Assembly (NCBI RefSeq): GCF_038624605.1
Contig: NZ_CP152020.1
Span: 3,465,312-3,529,311 of the forward strand
Origin: Psychrobacillus sp. FSL K6-4046
GTDB taxonomy: Bacteria > Bacillota > Bacilli > Bacillales_A > Planococcaceae
Direction: 5' to 3'
Length of the DNA: 64,000 bases
The position numbers and the translations under genes are program-made. Positions 42,373-52,398 of this stretch are shown one piece after another (within the stretch, counting starts at the first letter, position 1; each line of letters begins with the position of its first letter). The notes under the pieces are model-generated. The model had not been told where the DNA came from, searched no databases, and saw only the letters and a program-made list of their open reading frames with translations.

Positions 42373-43182
42373 TTATGCCATTAATACTAAACTTAAAGCC
42401 ATCACAAGCATCCCAGCTACAACCCCATACATTGAAGAATGAGTTTCATCATACTTCTTCGCAGCAGGCAATAGCTCATCTAACGAAATAAATACCATAA
42501 TACCGGCAACTGCCGCAAAAATTATCCCGAACATTACACCATTTAAAAATGGCATCAATATTAGAAAGGCAACTAAAGCACCTACTGGTTCTGCCAGCCC
42601 GGATAGGAATGAAAGTTTAAATGCTTTCATTCGACTACCCGTAGCATAAAATATAGGAACCGCTACGGCAATCCCCTCTGGAATATTATGAATAGCTACT
42701 GCAATAGCTATTGCTATACCAAGGTTAGGATCCTGTAATGCTGAAGCAAAGGTTGCAATCCCCTCTGGGAAATTATGAATACCAATAGCAAGAGCAGTAA
42801 ACATACCCATTTTCATTAAACGAGCATCTTCTGCATTCGCTGGTTTGAGTTTCATATCCTCAACACCTTTTACTTCATGCGGATTTTCATGTGAAGGAAT
42901 CAACCTATCTATTAAAGCGATGAAAAACATCCCGCCGAAGAAACCAGCTAAAGTAACCCAATAGCCATTAGTAGAACCTAGCTCTTCTACTAATGAATCT
43001 TTGGCCTTAACAAATATCTCTACGAGGGAAACATAAATCATCACTCCAGCTGAAAACCCAAGTGCTACAGATAGGAACTTTTTGTTTGTTCTAGTAGTAA
43101 GTAAAGACAATAAGCTCCCTATCCCAGTAGCTAGGCCAGCAAATAAAGTAAGTAATAATGCAAAAACTACATTTCCATCCAT
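42373..43182 (-). CDS. zupT: ZIP-family zinc/divalent metal transporter ZupT
   Basis: 269 residues, eight membrane helices. Helix 4 'HNFPEGIATFASAL' and helix 5 'HNIPEGIAVAVPI' form the binuclear metal centre typical of ZIP proteins. A charged cytoplasmic loop lies between helices 3 and 4 (about 90-125). It imports Zn(II) and other divalent ions such as Fe or Mn. AAAGAAGATGGG precedes the ATG. No Zur box was recognised upstream. Convergent with thrB. Confidence 0.94.
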   Translation of the reverse strand: MDGNVVFALLLTLFAGLATGIGSLLSLLTTRTNKKFLSVALGFSAGVMIYVSLVEIFVKAKDSLVEELGSTNGYWVTLAGFFGGMFFIALIDRLIPSHENPHEVKGVEDMKLKPANAEDARLMKMGMFTALAIGIHNFPEGIATFASALQDPNLGIAIAIAVAIHNIPEGIAVAVPIFYATGSRMKAFKLSFLSGLAEPVGALVAFLILMPFLNGVMFGIIFAAVAGIMVFISLDELLPAAKKYDETHSSMYGVVAGMLVMALSLVLMA

Positions 43183-43265
43183 TGACCCATCTTCTTTCTC
43201 TCTAATTTAAGCTTATTATACTTAAAAAGTTTCCTTTAAGCAACTTTCTTCAACCAAAGAAAGTG

Positions 43266-43916
43266 TCAAAATCTTTGCTTTTTAATGTAATCCCCTATCG
43301 TTTTCCAATCGTCTTCTAGAAATTCTCTGTTGGAAGGGCGATAGAAAACAGAAGCAGGATGATAGGTTGGAATAATTGTATAGGTTTCACTAGACCAAGT
43401 ATACTGGGTGGAGTTTAAAGACTCTAAAATTTGAACAGGTCTTTGCAATAATTGACCGTGTAATTTAGAAACAGTCGCACTTTTTCCGAGTAAGCGTTGT
43501 AATCCCACATTTCCTAACGTAACAATTAGTAATGGAGAAATATTTAATAGTTCAAAATCTAAAATTGGAGCATGGGCAATGATTTCACTTTGAGTAGGAG
43601 GACGATTATACTTCTTTTTTACTGTCTCACCATTTCTTTGTTTTTTTTCTTTCCAGATAAATGGACGGCTTCTTACAGCACTTGTCATATACACTTCTTC
43701 TCTTGTGAGCCCTATACTAGCTAACGATTTTTTTAGCTCCTCCCCTGCTCTACCTACAAAAGGGAGACCTTGTATCGCCTCGTTCTCTCCTGGCGCTTCT
43801 CCCACTAGCATAAGAGTAGGCTTTCTCGGTCCTTTACCTTTTACAAAACCTTCAACCGGTGATCCCTCTATTCTTTTTATGCATATATCCATTAAATGGT
43901 TCGGTATCTCAAACAC
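43266..43916 (-). CDS. Uracil-DNA glycosylase superfamily protein
   Basis: 216 residues. 'LMLVGEAPGENEAIQGLPFVGRAGEEL' (family motif with catalytic-site GEAPG) and 'LLIVTLGNVGLQRLLGKSA', with the C-terminal 'IIPTYHPASVFY' (H-P motif), match the UDG family 4/5-like fold. The four cysteines that bind the [4Fe-4S] cluster in family 4 are absent; only C12 remains, so this is the cluster-free Bacillus type. It removes uracil or related lesions from DNA. A GTG start after AGGAGG is used. Substrate range is not certain. Confidence 0.88.
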   Translation of the reverse strand: MFEIPNHLMDICIKRIEGSPVEGFVKGKGPRKPTLMLVGEAPGENEAIQGLPFVGRAGEELKKSLASIGLTREEVYMTSAVRSRPFIWKEKKQRNGETVKKKYNRPPTQSEIIAHAPILDFELLNISPLLIVTLGNVGLQRLLGKSATVSKLHGQLLQRPVQILESLNSTQYTWSSETYTIIPTYHPASVFYRPSNREFLEDDWKTIGDYIKKQRF

Positions 43917-43962
43917 TTTCTTTCCTCCTTACAAAAAATCCTCTCCACGAATCGGAAAGGAT

Positions 43963-44580
43963 TTATAATCTATTATTTTTATTTTTTCTATTACGCTTTC
44001 TATATTCGTACCACAGAGCCACCAATACAAACCATGTATACCCGACCATCCATCCAGCAAACACATCGGATGCATAGTGGCGAGATTCTGCTATTCGAGA
44101 AAGTCCTATCATGATAGACATGAATATGGCCCCCAACCAAATGGTTACGGTGATTTTTCTATTAGTCTGATGCTCAGTAGCTAAATAAGCAATTGTAAAC
44201 AAATAGAGCAGGCCAACCATCGCATGACCTGAGGGGAAACTATAAGTTTCTAATTGGGAAGGGACGTCGGGACGTTCTCGTTGAATCACTCTTTTAAGCA
44301 GTTGGTTCAAGGCATTTCCAACCCCAACCGTAAATAAAACATATAGCATGCCTCGATAATTATGAGAACGTATCCATAATAATAAAATAATTAATAACGC
44401 GATAAGTAAAATAAATTTTGTATCACCAAAATAGTGAAATGCTGTGATGAATGAATTACCTTCAAGAAGATTGCCCATTTTTTGATCTAACGACACTACC
44501 TTATCTTTAGCTATATTCAAAAACAGCATTGTAAACCCAAGTAATGTAACAAGTCCTAGTGGATAAAACCATTTTTTCAC
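43963..44580 (-). CDS. PAP2-family membrane phosphatase
   Basis: 205 residues with about six membrane helices. The three phosphatase motifs are in order: 'KRVIQRERP' (KxxxxxxRP, about 104-112), 'SFPSGHAMVG' (PSGH, about 122-131) and 'SRIAESRHYASDVFAGW' (SRxxxxxHxxxD, about 165-180). Such proteins dephosphorylate undecaprenyl pyrophosphate or phosphatidylglycerol phosphate at the outer face of the membrane. The exact lipid is unknown. A GTG start follows AGGAGGGA. Same strand and 46 bp from the UDG gene, possibly cotranscribed. Confidence 0.92.
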   Translation of the reverse strand: MKKWFYPLGLVTLLGFTMLFLNIAKDKVVSLDQKMGNLLEGNSFITAFHYFGDTKFILLIALLIILLLWIRSHNYRGMLYVLFTVGVGNALNQLLKRVIQRERPDVPSQLETYSFPSGHAMVGLLYLFTIAYLATEHQTNRKITVTIWLGAIFMSIMIGLSRIAESRHYASDVFAGWMVGYTWFVLVALWYEYRKRNRKNKNNRL

Positions 44581-44770
44581 AGAATCCCTCCTATTTGTTA
44601 TAAAAATTATAAGCCAGATAGCTTACAAGTACAAAGAATTAGCGAATGATATAAATCCATAAGCTAATTTTAGAGAGGGGGCAGAGGTTCTAAGCAACCT
44701 CTGTTTTTAAGGATAATCGATTAGGGGAATAGACAGGTTTTAATGAGTCAAAGATGCATTTATAAAAAAA

Positions 44771-45670
44771 CTAGAATCGTTCCTCTGTCAAATCTGTGTT
44801 AATGGAGACTGCCGCCTTATTTCCATCTGCAGCTGCAATCAAAAGAGATGAAGGTATAGGCTTTCTAGATTCTCCAGCAACATATACATTTTTTTGTGTT
44901 GTTCGACAACGTGGGTCAGTCATCACTCTTCCTTTCTCATCTATTTCACACCCTAATTTCTCAGCAAAGTAGTTTGGGCGATAATACGTGGGAGCAACAA
45001 ATCCAAGAGTTCTATTAATAATCTCACCGGACGCCAACTTTACCTCTTTGAGATAACCCTCTTCACCCACAAGTTCCTCTATTCGATCATTTTTTATTTC
45101 AATATTATGCTTGGCAAGCTCGCGCATACCTTCCTCTGATAAGTTATTTCCATTAGTTAGCACCAACAGGTCATTTGACCAATTATAAATGAGTTTAACC
45201 ATATGTAGGATGTGTTCTTCCTTTTCAGCTAGAATCAGAAGTGGCTTATCCCGTAACTCCCACCCATCACAATAAGGACAACTAAAGAGGCTTTTTCCAT
45301 AGAACTTCCGAATACTTTCAATCGGAAACACTTCTTGAATACCTGTTGCAAGCAATAATTTTTCGGAAACATATTCATTATTGTCTCTTGTTTTTACGAT
45401 AAAATTACCTTCCTCTTTCTCTCTCCTTACTTCAATAATGGTCTTATTAAAGTAACTTACATTCGGGTAATTTTTTAATTCACTTAGCCCAATCCCTTTG
45501 AATTCATGTGGTTTTATGCCATCTCTTGTTATAAAGCCGTGTGATTCATGAGTTACTCTATTACGATTTGTCCCATCGTCGAATAAGGCAATTTTTCTTC
45601 GTGCTCTTCCTAAAGTTAAACTAGCACCCAAGCCTGCGGGGCCGCCTCCGATAATAATACAGTCATACAT
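44771..45670 (-). CDS. NAD(P)/FAD-dependent oxidoreductase, thioredoxin-reductase-like with CxxC
   Basis: 299 residues. FAD-binding 'IIGGGPAGLGASLTLGRARRK' is N-terminal, and the redox-active 'FSCPYCDGWE' motif at about 130-140 is followed by an NAD(P) domain whose glycine motif is degenerate ('LLILAEKEEH'). The C-terminal ends 'VYVAGE...LLIAAADGNKAA'. This is the short TrxR-like group that includes GliT/HlmI-type disulphide oxidases, rather than true TrxB. Partner and substrate are unknown. GGAGGCAAT precedes the ATG. Confidence 0.87.
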   Translation of the reverse strand: MYDCIIIGGGPAGLGASLTLGRARRKIALFDDGTNRNRVTHESHGFITRDGIKPHEFKGIGLSELKNYPNVSYFNKTIIEVRREKEEGNFIVKTRDNNEYVSEKLLLATGIQEVFPIESIRKFYGKSLFSCPYCDGWELRDKPLLILAEKEEHILHMVKLIYNWSNDLLVLTNGNNLSEEGMRELAKHNIEIKNDRIEELVGEEGYLKEVKLASGEIINRTLGFVAPTYYRPNYFAEKLGCEIDEKGRVMTDPRCRTTQKNVYVAGESRKPIPSSLLIAAADGNKAAVSINTDLTEERF

Positions 45671-45831
45671 TGATATTGCCTCCTTACATAAGCCAAGTCA
45701 AAGAGGTTAGCATGCTAACCTTCCTTTTATTAAATAATTTTCCCCTTTTAGTGTTCCCTAAATTCAATGTTTCCTAACATTACTTTATTAAGAAAACTTT
45801 TAAAAAACTAAAGGGCTTGAAGGAAATATAA

Positions 45832-45880
45832 AAAGCCTGCCTATAAATGTTGAATTATCCAACAATTATAGGCAGGCTTT
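45832..45880 (-). terminator. Terminator of the DUF6612 lipoprotein gene
   Basis: AAAGCCTGCCTATAA with TTATAGGCAGGCTTT, plus an inner GTTG/CAAC pair; the minus strand ends in TTTTTATATTTCC. It lies just after the stop. Confidence 0.85.
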
Positions 45881-45888
45881 ACTCATTT

Positions 45889-46731
45889 TTATATAGTTAT
45901 CGCACTATCAATAACTTCTTGAGGAATTTCAATTTTTTCTACTCCATTAAAGTTAGAGAAATCTGTCTTCATATCTTGATTCATATTAATAGATTCGCCT
46001 TCTGCTTCCATATCCATATCTACAGTAACATCAACCTTAGTAGTTTGGAAGCTCTCTTTATCAATATGAATTAAGTAACTGATTGAATTAATTTTCACAT
46101 CTAGTTGTACGTCTTCTCCAGCCTGTGCCATGCTTTGAAGCGTTTCATCTATTTGAGCTTGTACTAATTCATTAAATTTGTCACCTGATGCATCAAGTGT
46201 CAAAATATAATTTTTGTCATCTTGTTCAAACTTAAAGTCTTTAATATAGTCTTCAAGTTCAGAAAGCGAGCTAGCAGGGTTAGCTGAATTTGTTTGAGCC
46301 ATGATGTCACCAACCGCATCTACTGGTACCTTCATCCATTGCTTCCCTGTTCCCTCATACATATAAAATTCAGTTCCATTGAAGTACATCTCTGCTTCCA
46401 TAGACTCGTCCATTGAACCATCTTCTGTTTTCATAGAAGTTGTTCCTTTTTGGTACATTTGCATTGGCTCAATAACTATATCCATGTCCATGTCAGCCTT
46501 AAGCTCCACGTTTGTTTCTTCACTTGGTATATTCATTTTTTGGTGTAGATTCACTTTAGCAGAAACACTTGACAGTTCTTCTGACACCGCCAATGATTTG
46601 TTATATACTTCTTCCAAAGTCATATCAGTAGTTTCTTTTACTTCCTTATTAGCCGGCGTAGCAGTGTCGTTACAAGCAGCTAATGCAAAAGTCATCGTAG
46701 TAGCCGCTAATAGCATTTTCCATTTCTTCAT
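45889..46731 (-). CDS. DUF6612-family lipoprotein
   Basis: 280 residues. The signal peptide MKKWKMLLAATTMTFALAAC ends in a lipobox (LAAC, Cys 20). The mature part has the DUF6612/LppX-like lipid-binding layout: 'TLEEVYNKSLAVSEELSSVSAKVNLHQKM', 'MQMYQKGTTSMK', 'MYFNGTEFYMYEGTGKQWMKVP', and a C-terminal 'NFNGVEKIEIPQEV'. It is methionine-rich in the beta-strands. It is exposed on the outer face of the membrane; function unknown. The ATG at 46729-46731 follows AAGGGATGGG; an upstream ATG twelve codons earlier would mask the signal peptide. Confidence 0.88.
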   Translation of the reverse strand: MKKWKMLLAATTMTFALAACNDTATPANKEVKETTDMTLEEVYNKSLAVSEELSSVSAKVNLHQKMNIPSEETNVELKADMDMDIVIEPMQMYQKGTTSMKTEDGSMDESMEAEMYFNGTEFYMYEGTGKQWMKVPVDAVGDIMAQTNSANPASSLSELEDYIKDFKFEQDDKNYILTLDASGDKFNELVQAQIDETLQSMAQAGEDVQLDVKINSISYLIHIDKESFQTTKVDVTVDMDMEAEGESINMNQDMKTDFSNFNGVEKIEIPQEVIDSAITI

Positions 46732-46804
46732 GTTAGTCCCATCCCTTCTTTGTTTCACACTTAACATACGAACAAATTATTGAAAGGTTTCACTTTTTTA
46801 ACAA

Positions 46805-48292
46805 TTAACGAATACCACGCATGTATTTTTGGATAATCGGTGTCATTAGATAAAGAATTACCCCTAACCCTATTGCAATTGCACCTATTACTCCAAAGTA
46901 CATAATTTCTGTTTCTGGCTTGTACAATTTTACAACCTGCGCATTAATTGCTTGTGCAGAAGCATTTGTCATAAACCATAAACTCATCGTTTGCGCAGCA
47001 AAAGCAGCTGGAGCTAGCTTTGTAGTTGCAGACAAACCAACTGGTGAAAGAAGTAACTCACCAAGTACTACTAAGAAAAAGCTTAGAACAAGCCACATAG
47101 GATTAGCTAACGTATCAGTACCATTAAAGTAAGCAGGGAAAATCATTACTACAAAGGACAGACCCGCAAAGAATAACCCATATGCAAATTTACGAGGGGT
47201 TGACGGTTGTCTATTCCCAAGTTTCACCCATAACCATGCAAAGACTGGAGCAAGGGCGATGATAAATAATGGATTCAACGATTGGAACCACGCAGGTGAA
47301 ATTTCAAATGACCCAAGAGTTAGATCTACACGCTCATCTGCATATTGAGCTAAAATGTTAGAACCTTGCTCTTGAATTGCCCAGAACATCATTGCTGCTA
47401 CGAAAAGTGGAATGTAAGCAAGTAAACGAGACTTTTCATCTTCCGTTGACTTATCACTTCTATACATAATAATGAAGTATAGAGTTGGGATTAAAATACC
47501 AAGTATGGAGATAGTCATAGTGAAAACGTCAATCGTCATAATACCAGCTTGAATCAGATAAAAACCAAGTGCTGCAATAATTACTACGGCTATTACTAAT
47601 CTCGTAAAGAATTTTTTCTTTCCTTCTTTAGTAAGCGGATTTGGTACATAAGATCCTGCCAAGCCTAAATATTTTTTCTTAGTTAGTAAAAAGACTACTA
47701 AACCTATTGCCATACCTACAGCTGCCAAACCAAATCCTAAATGGAAGTTATACTCTAAGCCGATTGTCCCAACGATTAATGGTGCAATGAAAGCTCCCAT
47801 ATTAATACCCATATAGAAAATACTGAAACCTGAATCTCTACGAGCATCCTCAGCGGAATATAAATCACCGACAATAGTAGAAATATTAGACTTTAATAAA
47901 CCAGTACCAATAATGATAAATGCCATGGATATGAATAAGGTAGTTAAACCACCTGGGAATGCCAGTACAATATGACCGATCATAATTAATACTCCGCCAT
48001 AGAACACTGTTCTTGTAGTACCGAATAGTCTATCGGCTATCCAACCACCAATAATCCCAGACATATAAACTAAGGAACCATAAACAGCCATAATAGAGTT
48101 CGCTGTTGATCGTTCTAGCCCTAAACCGCCTTGAGTCACTTCGTAATACATATAATAGATTAAAATTGCGCGCATACCGTAGTATGAAAAACGCTCCCAA
48201 AACTCCGTAAAGAACAAGGATAGAAGACCTTTCGGCTGTCCAAAAAATCCTGTTTGTGGTACGGATTTTACTATTTCTTCTTTCGATAACAT
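46805..48292 (-). CDS. POT-family di/tripeptide transporter
   Basis: 495 residues, about fourteen helices. The proton-coupling motif ExxERFSYYG ('FTEFWERFSYYGMRAILIYY', about 27-47) and 'FSIFYMGINMGAFIAPLIVG' are POT/PTR2 signatures. 'IIGGWIADRLFGTTRTVFYGG' is the MFS A-loop. It imports di- and tripeptides with protons, as DtpT/YclF. GAGGCG precedes the ATG. Length agrees with B. subtilis YclF. Single gene; divergent from the ABC exporter at 48426. Confidence 0.93.
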   Translation of the reverse strand: MLSKEEIVKSVPQTGFFGQPKGLLSLFFTEFWERFSYYGMRAILIYYMYYEVTQGGLGLERSTANSIMAVYGSLVYMSGIIGGWIADRLFGTTRTVFYGGVLIMIGHIVLAFPGGLTTLFISMAFIIIGTGLLKSNISTIVGDLYSAEDARRDSGFSIFYMGINMGAFIAPLIVGTIGLEYNFHLGFGLAAVGMAIGLVVFLLTKKKYLGLAGSYVPNPLTKEGKKKFFTRLVIAVVIIAALGFYLIQAGIMTIDVFTMTISILGILIPTLYFIIMYRSDKSTEDEKSRLLAYIPLFVAAMMFWAIQEQGSNILAQYADERVDLTLGSFEISPAWFQSLNPLFIIALAPVFAWLWVKLGNRQPSTPRKFAYGLFFAGLSFVVMIFPAYFNGTDTLANPMWLVLSFFLVVLGELLLSPVGLSATTKLAPAAFAAQTMSLWFMTNASAQAINAQVVKLYKPETEIMYFGVIGAIAIGLGVILYLMTPIIQKYMRGIR

Positions 48293-48425
48293 CTAATTAC
48301 GCCTCATTTCTACAAAATAATAATTAAAATATTTCCTATTCTTTCAAAAAAGAAACATTATAATATTTCGACAACTGAAATTATTCGTTATAATAGTCGT
48401 TATGATAATGAAAAGGGGATACGAA

Positions 48426-50144
48426 ATGCTCAAGAAATTTTTTTCATTTTACAAACCACATAAACGATTATTTATTATTGATTTTAGCAGTGCCGTTTTT
48501 GTTGCAATTTTAGAACTAGCATTCCCAGTAGCTGTGCAATGGTTTATCGATGACCTTCTGCCCTCAGGAAATTGGGAAACAATCGTGCGTGTAGGTATAG
48601 TTCTCTTATTCGTCTATATTATTAGTACTGTACTCCAATATATCGTGAGCTACTTGGGGCACAAGTTAGGTATTAACATTGAGACGGATATGAGACAAAA
48701 ACTATTTAACCATGTCCAACGACAATCATTCCGGTTTTTTGATAACACGAAAACGGGCCACATTATGAGTAGAATCACAAATGACCTGTTTGATATCGGA
48801 GAACTAGCACATCATGGACCCGAGGACCTATTTATTGCCATAATGACTATTATAGGTACCTTCACTATTATGTTCAACATTAATCCCGAGTTGGCTATTA
48901 TTGCTATTATAATGGTTCCTTTTTTATCTATTGTAGCAACCTATGGGAATATCATGATGAATAAAGCTTGGAAAAATATGTACGGGAAAATAGCTGACGT
49001 CAATGCAAGAGTAGAAGACAGCGTTTCCGGTGTACGAGTTGTCCAATCCTTTACAAATGAAAATTTTGAAATTTCAAGATTCAAGGAAGATAATTCACAA
49101 TTCCGAATAGCGAAACTAAAAGCTTACAAAGTCATGGCAGGTACTCATTCTACCATCTATATGATGACAAGGCTAGTAACTTTAGTTGTCCTGGTAGTAG
49201 GAGCATGGTTCTCTTTTCAAAACTACATAACTTATGGAGAGCTAGTAAGTTTTATTTTATATGTAAATGTACTAATTAAGCCAGTGGATAAAATTACCGC
49301 TTTATTGGAATTATATCCTAAAGGAATGGCTGGATTTAAGCGTTTCTTAGAATTAGTGGAGCAAGAGCCGGAAATAGAAGATAAACCGAATGCAATTCAA
49401 GTAAATCATTTAAACGGTAATATTTCCTTTAGTCATGTTAGCTTCCAATACGATGAGCATAAAACTGTGTTAAAGGATATTAACCTTTCCATACGTGCTG
49501 GTGAAACAGTAGCATTTGTTGGTCCTTCCGGGGCAGGGAAAACAACCATTTGTTCCTTAATACCTCGTTTTTACGATGTCAGTGACGGGGCAATTTCTGT
49601 TGATGGGATCAATATACAAGATTTATCTCTTCAATCACTCCGCTCACAAATCGGAATAGTCCAACAGGATGTATTTTTGTTTACCGGCACCATTCGAGAA
49701 AATATTGCTTATGGAAAAAAGGATGCTACGGAAGAGGAGATTAGAAGTGCAGCTAAGAAAGCACATTTAGAAAGCTTAATCGCTTCCTTACCAGCCGGGT
49801 ATGAAACACAAATAGGTGAACGTGGACTAAAATTGTCAGGTGGACAAAAACAAAGACTGGCAATAGCTCGAATGTTTTTAAAGAATCCGCCTATTCTCAT
49901 TTTGGATGAGGCAACTTCTGCTCTCGATACAGAAACAGAAAAAATTATCCAGCAATCACTAATGGAGCTAGCAGAGGATCGTACAACTCTTATAATTGCA
50001 CACCGCTTAGCAACAATTAGAGACGCGGACCGGGTAATTGTAGTAACTGAGGACGGAATTGCCGAAGATGGATCATACAACGAGCTTGTGGCTAAAGAAG
50101 GTATTTTTGCAAGACTTCATAACATACAGTTTCAACAAGTTTAA
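48426..50144 (+). CDS. ABC exporter, Sav1866/YgaD-like
   Basis: 572 residues, fused six-helix membrane domain and nucleotide-binding domain. Walker A 'GPSGAGKTT' (about 368), signature 'LSGGQKQR' (about 475), and Walker B 'ILILDEATSALD' with intact Glu are all consensus, so a symmetric homodimer is expected, as S. aureus Sav1866 (578 residues). The ATG at 48426 follows AAAGGGGA; upstream in-frame ATGs (48402, 48408) precede the ribosome binding site. Multidrug or lipid export is the family role; the substrate is not known. A bidirectional terminator follows. Confidence 0.9.
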   Translation: MLKKFFSFYKPHKRLFIIDFSSAVFVAILELAFPVAVQWFIDDLLPSGNWETIVRVGIVLLFVYIISTVLQYIVSYLGHKLGINIETDMRQKLFNHVQRQSFRFFDNTKTGHIMSRITNDLFDIGELAHHGPEDLFIAIMTIIGTFTIMFNINPELAIIAIIMVPFLSIVATYGNIMMNKAWKNMYGKIADVNARVEDSVSGVRVVQSFTNENFEISRFKEDNSQFRIAKLKAYKVMAGTHSTIYMMTRLVTLVVLVVGAWFSFQNYITYGELVSFILYVNVLIKPVDKITALLELYPKGMAGFKRFLELVEQEPEIEDKPNAIQVNHLNGNISFSHVSFQYDEHKTVLKDINLSIRAGETVAFVGPSGAGKTTICSLIPRFYDVSDGAISVDGINIQDLSLQSLRSQIGIVQQDVFLFTGTIRENIAYGKKDATEEEIRSAAKKAHLESLIASLPAGYETQIGERGLKLSGGQKQRLAIARMFLKNPPILILDEATSALDTETEKIIQQSLMELAEDRTTLIIAHRLATIRDADRVIVVTEDGIAEDGSYNELVAKEGIFARLHNIQFQQV

Positions 50145-50185
50145 ACTAAAATATACTTAGCTAATTTGAAAAAAACAGCATAAAA

Positions 50186-50216
50186 AAGAAGCTCCGAAAA
50201 TTTTTCGGAGCTTCTT
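50186..50216. terminator. Bidirectional terminator between the ABC exporter and hflX
   Basis: Perfect 15-bp stem AAGAAGCTCCGAAAA/TTTTCGGAGCTTCTT with a one-base centre and A/T runs on both sides. Confidence 0.88.
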
Positions 50217-50220
50217 ATTT

Positions 50221-51492
50221 TTATGGGTTATACACAAATCCCTCTAAACGATCATAATCTGATTTTTTTAATTCCACGTGCACTAGCGTTCCTTCTTCCT
50301 CATATGAGGTCGACTTAACTGTGGCTTTCTCATTAAGATATGAAACGATATCTCCTCGATCAAATGGAATTAGCAGATCGCACTGAACATAGTCAGAGAA
50401 TATATACTTTTTAATAATATCTAACAGTTCATCTAAACCTTTCCCATCTTTTGCAGATATCCAGATATTACTTCCTGCAACGTGTGGGTACATCATGTCT
50501 GCTAAATCCGATTTATTGTAAACAAAAATTGTTGGAACGTCCTTTACTCCCACTTCAAGTAGAGTTTCATTCGTCACATCCATCATATAGCGGTGTTCAT
50601 CATTAGAAACGTCTACCACATGTAATAGTAGATTAGCATCCCTTGCTTCCTCAAGTGTTGATCGGAATGCCTTCACTAGATGATGGGGTAGTTTACTGAC
50701 AAATCCTACTGTATCAGTTAATAGGAATTCCTTTTGGTCTGGTAGTTTAATTTGACGGACGGAAGTTTCCAATGTAGCAAAGAGCATGTCTTTCTCAAAT
50801 ACTTGCTTCGATTGTTCTTGTCCAATCTTTTGAAGCAGTTGGTTCATAATCGTAGACTTTCCGGCGTTGGTATAGCCAACTAGAGAAACAACAGGTATAT
50901 TATTTTTTTTACGTTGTTTTCTTTGCGTTTCCCTTTGATCCTTAACTAGTTCTAGCTCTCTCTTCAGCTTTGCTATTTGGTCTTCAATTTTACGACGATC
51001 CAATTCTAGCTTTGTTTCCCCAGCACCACGGTTACTAACTCCCCCGCCCGTACTACCACCCTGACGACCAAGGGAGGCTCGCAGTCCGACAAGTCTCGGT
51101 AGCATATATTGAAGTTGTGCTAGTTCCACTTGCATTTGTGCCTCATTGGATTTTGCGCGTCTTGCAAAAATGTCTAAAATTAGCATAGTACGATCTATTA
51201 CCTTGCATTCTAAATCTCGCTCTAGGTTTCTTATTTGAGATGGAGAAAGTTCATCGTTAAATATAACGAGATTTGCATCTGTAGCATCGAAGAGATTTTT
51301 TATCTCCTCTACTTTACCTGTTCCTACATAATGAGAAGATGTCACTCGCTCTAAATTTTGAGTGATTTCACCAACAACCTCCACATCTAAAGCTGCAGCT
51401 AAATTAATAAGCTCCTCTAATTCATATTCGAAATGCTCATCTTTTTGCAGCTTAACTGCAACTACAATCGCTCTTTCATCTAACTGTTCCAT
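50221..51492 (-). CDS. hflX: Ribosome-associated GTPase HflX
   Basis: 423 residues: N-terminal HflX domain (about 1-125), glycine-rich 'RQGGSTGGGVSNRGAGETKLELDRR' linker and coiled coil (about 140-195), then the G domain with G1 'GYTNAGKST' (about 206), G3 'DTVGF', and G4 'NKSD'. HflX splits stalled or hibernating ribosomes after heat or antibiotic stress. AGAGGAGG precedes the ATG. The upstream VOC gene ends 15 bp away on the same strand, so the two probably share a transcript. Confidence 0.96.
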   Translation of the reverse strand: MEQLDERAIVVAVKLQKDEHFEYELEELINLAAALDVEVVGEITQNLERVTSSHYVGTGKVEEIKNLFDATDANLVIFNDELSPSQIRNLERDLECKVIDRTMLILDIFARRAKSNEAQMQVELAQLQYMLPRLVGLRASLGRQGGSTGGGVSNRGAGETKLELDRRKIEDQIAKLKRELELVKDQRETQRKQRKKNNIPVVSLVGYTNAGKSTIMNQLLQKIGQEQSKQVFEKDMLFATLETSVRQIKLPDQKEFLLTDTVGFVSKLPHHLVKAFRSTLEEARDANLLLHVVDVSNDEHRYMMDVTNETLLEVGVKDVPTIFVYNKSDLADMMYPHVAGSNIWISAKDGKGLDELLDIIKKYIFSDYVQCDLLIPFDRGDIVSYLNEKATVKSTSYEEEGTLVHVELKKSDYDRLEGFVYNP

Positions 51493-51507
51493 TATAAAAT
51501 CCTCCTC

Positions 51508-52248
51508 TTAATCGAAACGATATACTCCTTGTTCGTAAACAATAGCTTCTTGGTTAGGGAGGCCTTTAATTTGCACACTAACAAGCCTTTCTTTAGTCCC
51601 TTGTTTCAGCTGTTTAAATATTAATTTTGTATTGGGTAAGAATAACGTTTGATGATCGTAAGTAACATTCAGATAGCTAGTCCATTTCTCTATTACTTCC
51701 CTTGGATTTTCTACATGAAACTCACAGCTCTCAATGTTGAGTTGGAGGTTACTATTGTTCACTGTTCCCTCCTTCTGAAGCAACTCATATCTTTCATCAT
51801 CCGTTTCTTCCCACTCTATAAAAAATGGCGCAGGTAAGCTGTCACTAACTTCTTCTTTAATAAATAGCATTTTCCATTTACGTAAAGATCCAGCAGCTGT
51901 CTTTCTTTCAGCATACAATACTCCTGTTGTTTCTATACCTTTGTTTTCTAAGTCTTTTCTAAGTACTTCCAAATCATTTGCTCTAATGCAAATCGTTCCA
52001 AAACCTGGACCTTCATTTAAATCATGGAGCATTAATTCTACTAAAGGGTGTACTACACGCCTAGCTACCTGTTCCTCTTCCATCGCTAACCATTCTACAT
52101 AACTATTTACCGTATAAAGAAGTGCATTATACGTCCCCCAGTTTAAATGCTGTCCACCAACCACGGCATTAATTCCTTGCTGCTGCCAATCTCCGGCCAC
52201 TTCTATAGGTTTTTTATTCACAAAATGAACAATATGGTCTAAAAACAT
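51508..52248 (-). CDS. VOC-family protein (Glyoxalase_3-like)
   Basis: 246 residues. 'FLDHIVHFVNKKPIEVAGDWQQQGINAVVGGQHLNWGTYNALLY' at the N-terminus is characteristic of Glyoxalase_3-like domains, with His 4 and His 34 as possible metal ligands. The C-terminal half looks like a second, diverged module. The reaction is unknown. AAGAGGTGAA precedes the ATG. It lies upstream of hflX on the same strand with 15 bp between. Confidence 0.82.
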   Translation of the reverse strand: MFLDHIVHFVNKKPIEVAGDWQQQGINAVVGGQHLNWGTYNALLYTVNSYVEWLAMEEEQVARRVVHPLVELMLHDLNEGPGFGTICIRANDLEVLRKDLENKGIETTGVLYAERKTAAGSLRKWKMLFIKEEVSDSLPAPFFIEWEETDDERYELLQKEGTVNNSNLQLNIESCEFHVENPREVIEKWTSYLNVTYDHQTLFLPNTKLIFKQLKQGTKERLVSVQIKGLPNQEAIVYEQGVYRFD

Positions 52249-52310
52249 ACATTCACCTCTTATCTCAAAATTATCCTTTTATTAAATTAAGTATACAGGA
52301 AAACTGAAAA

Positions 52311-52336
52311 AAGCACCGATTATTACCTCGGTGCTT
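52311..52336 (-). terminator. Probable terminator of the acyl-CoA synthetase gene
   Basis: AAGCACCGA/TCGGTGCTT stem with an 8-nt loop and TTTTTTC on the minus strand. It is 383 bp from the synthetase stop, with the 124-bp repeat array in between. Confidence 0.75.
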
Positions 52337-52398
52337 AAATCCTGTGTAAGCTCAAATCACAGCTAATACTCACTCTAGGAAACATGAACGGTCCTCAC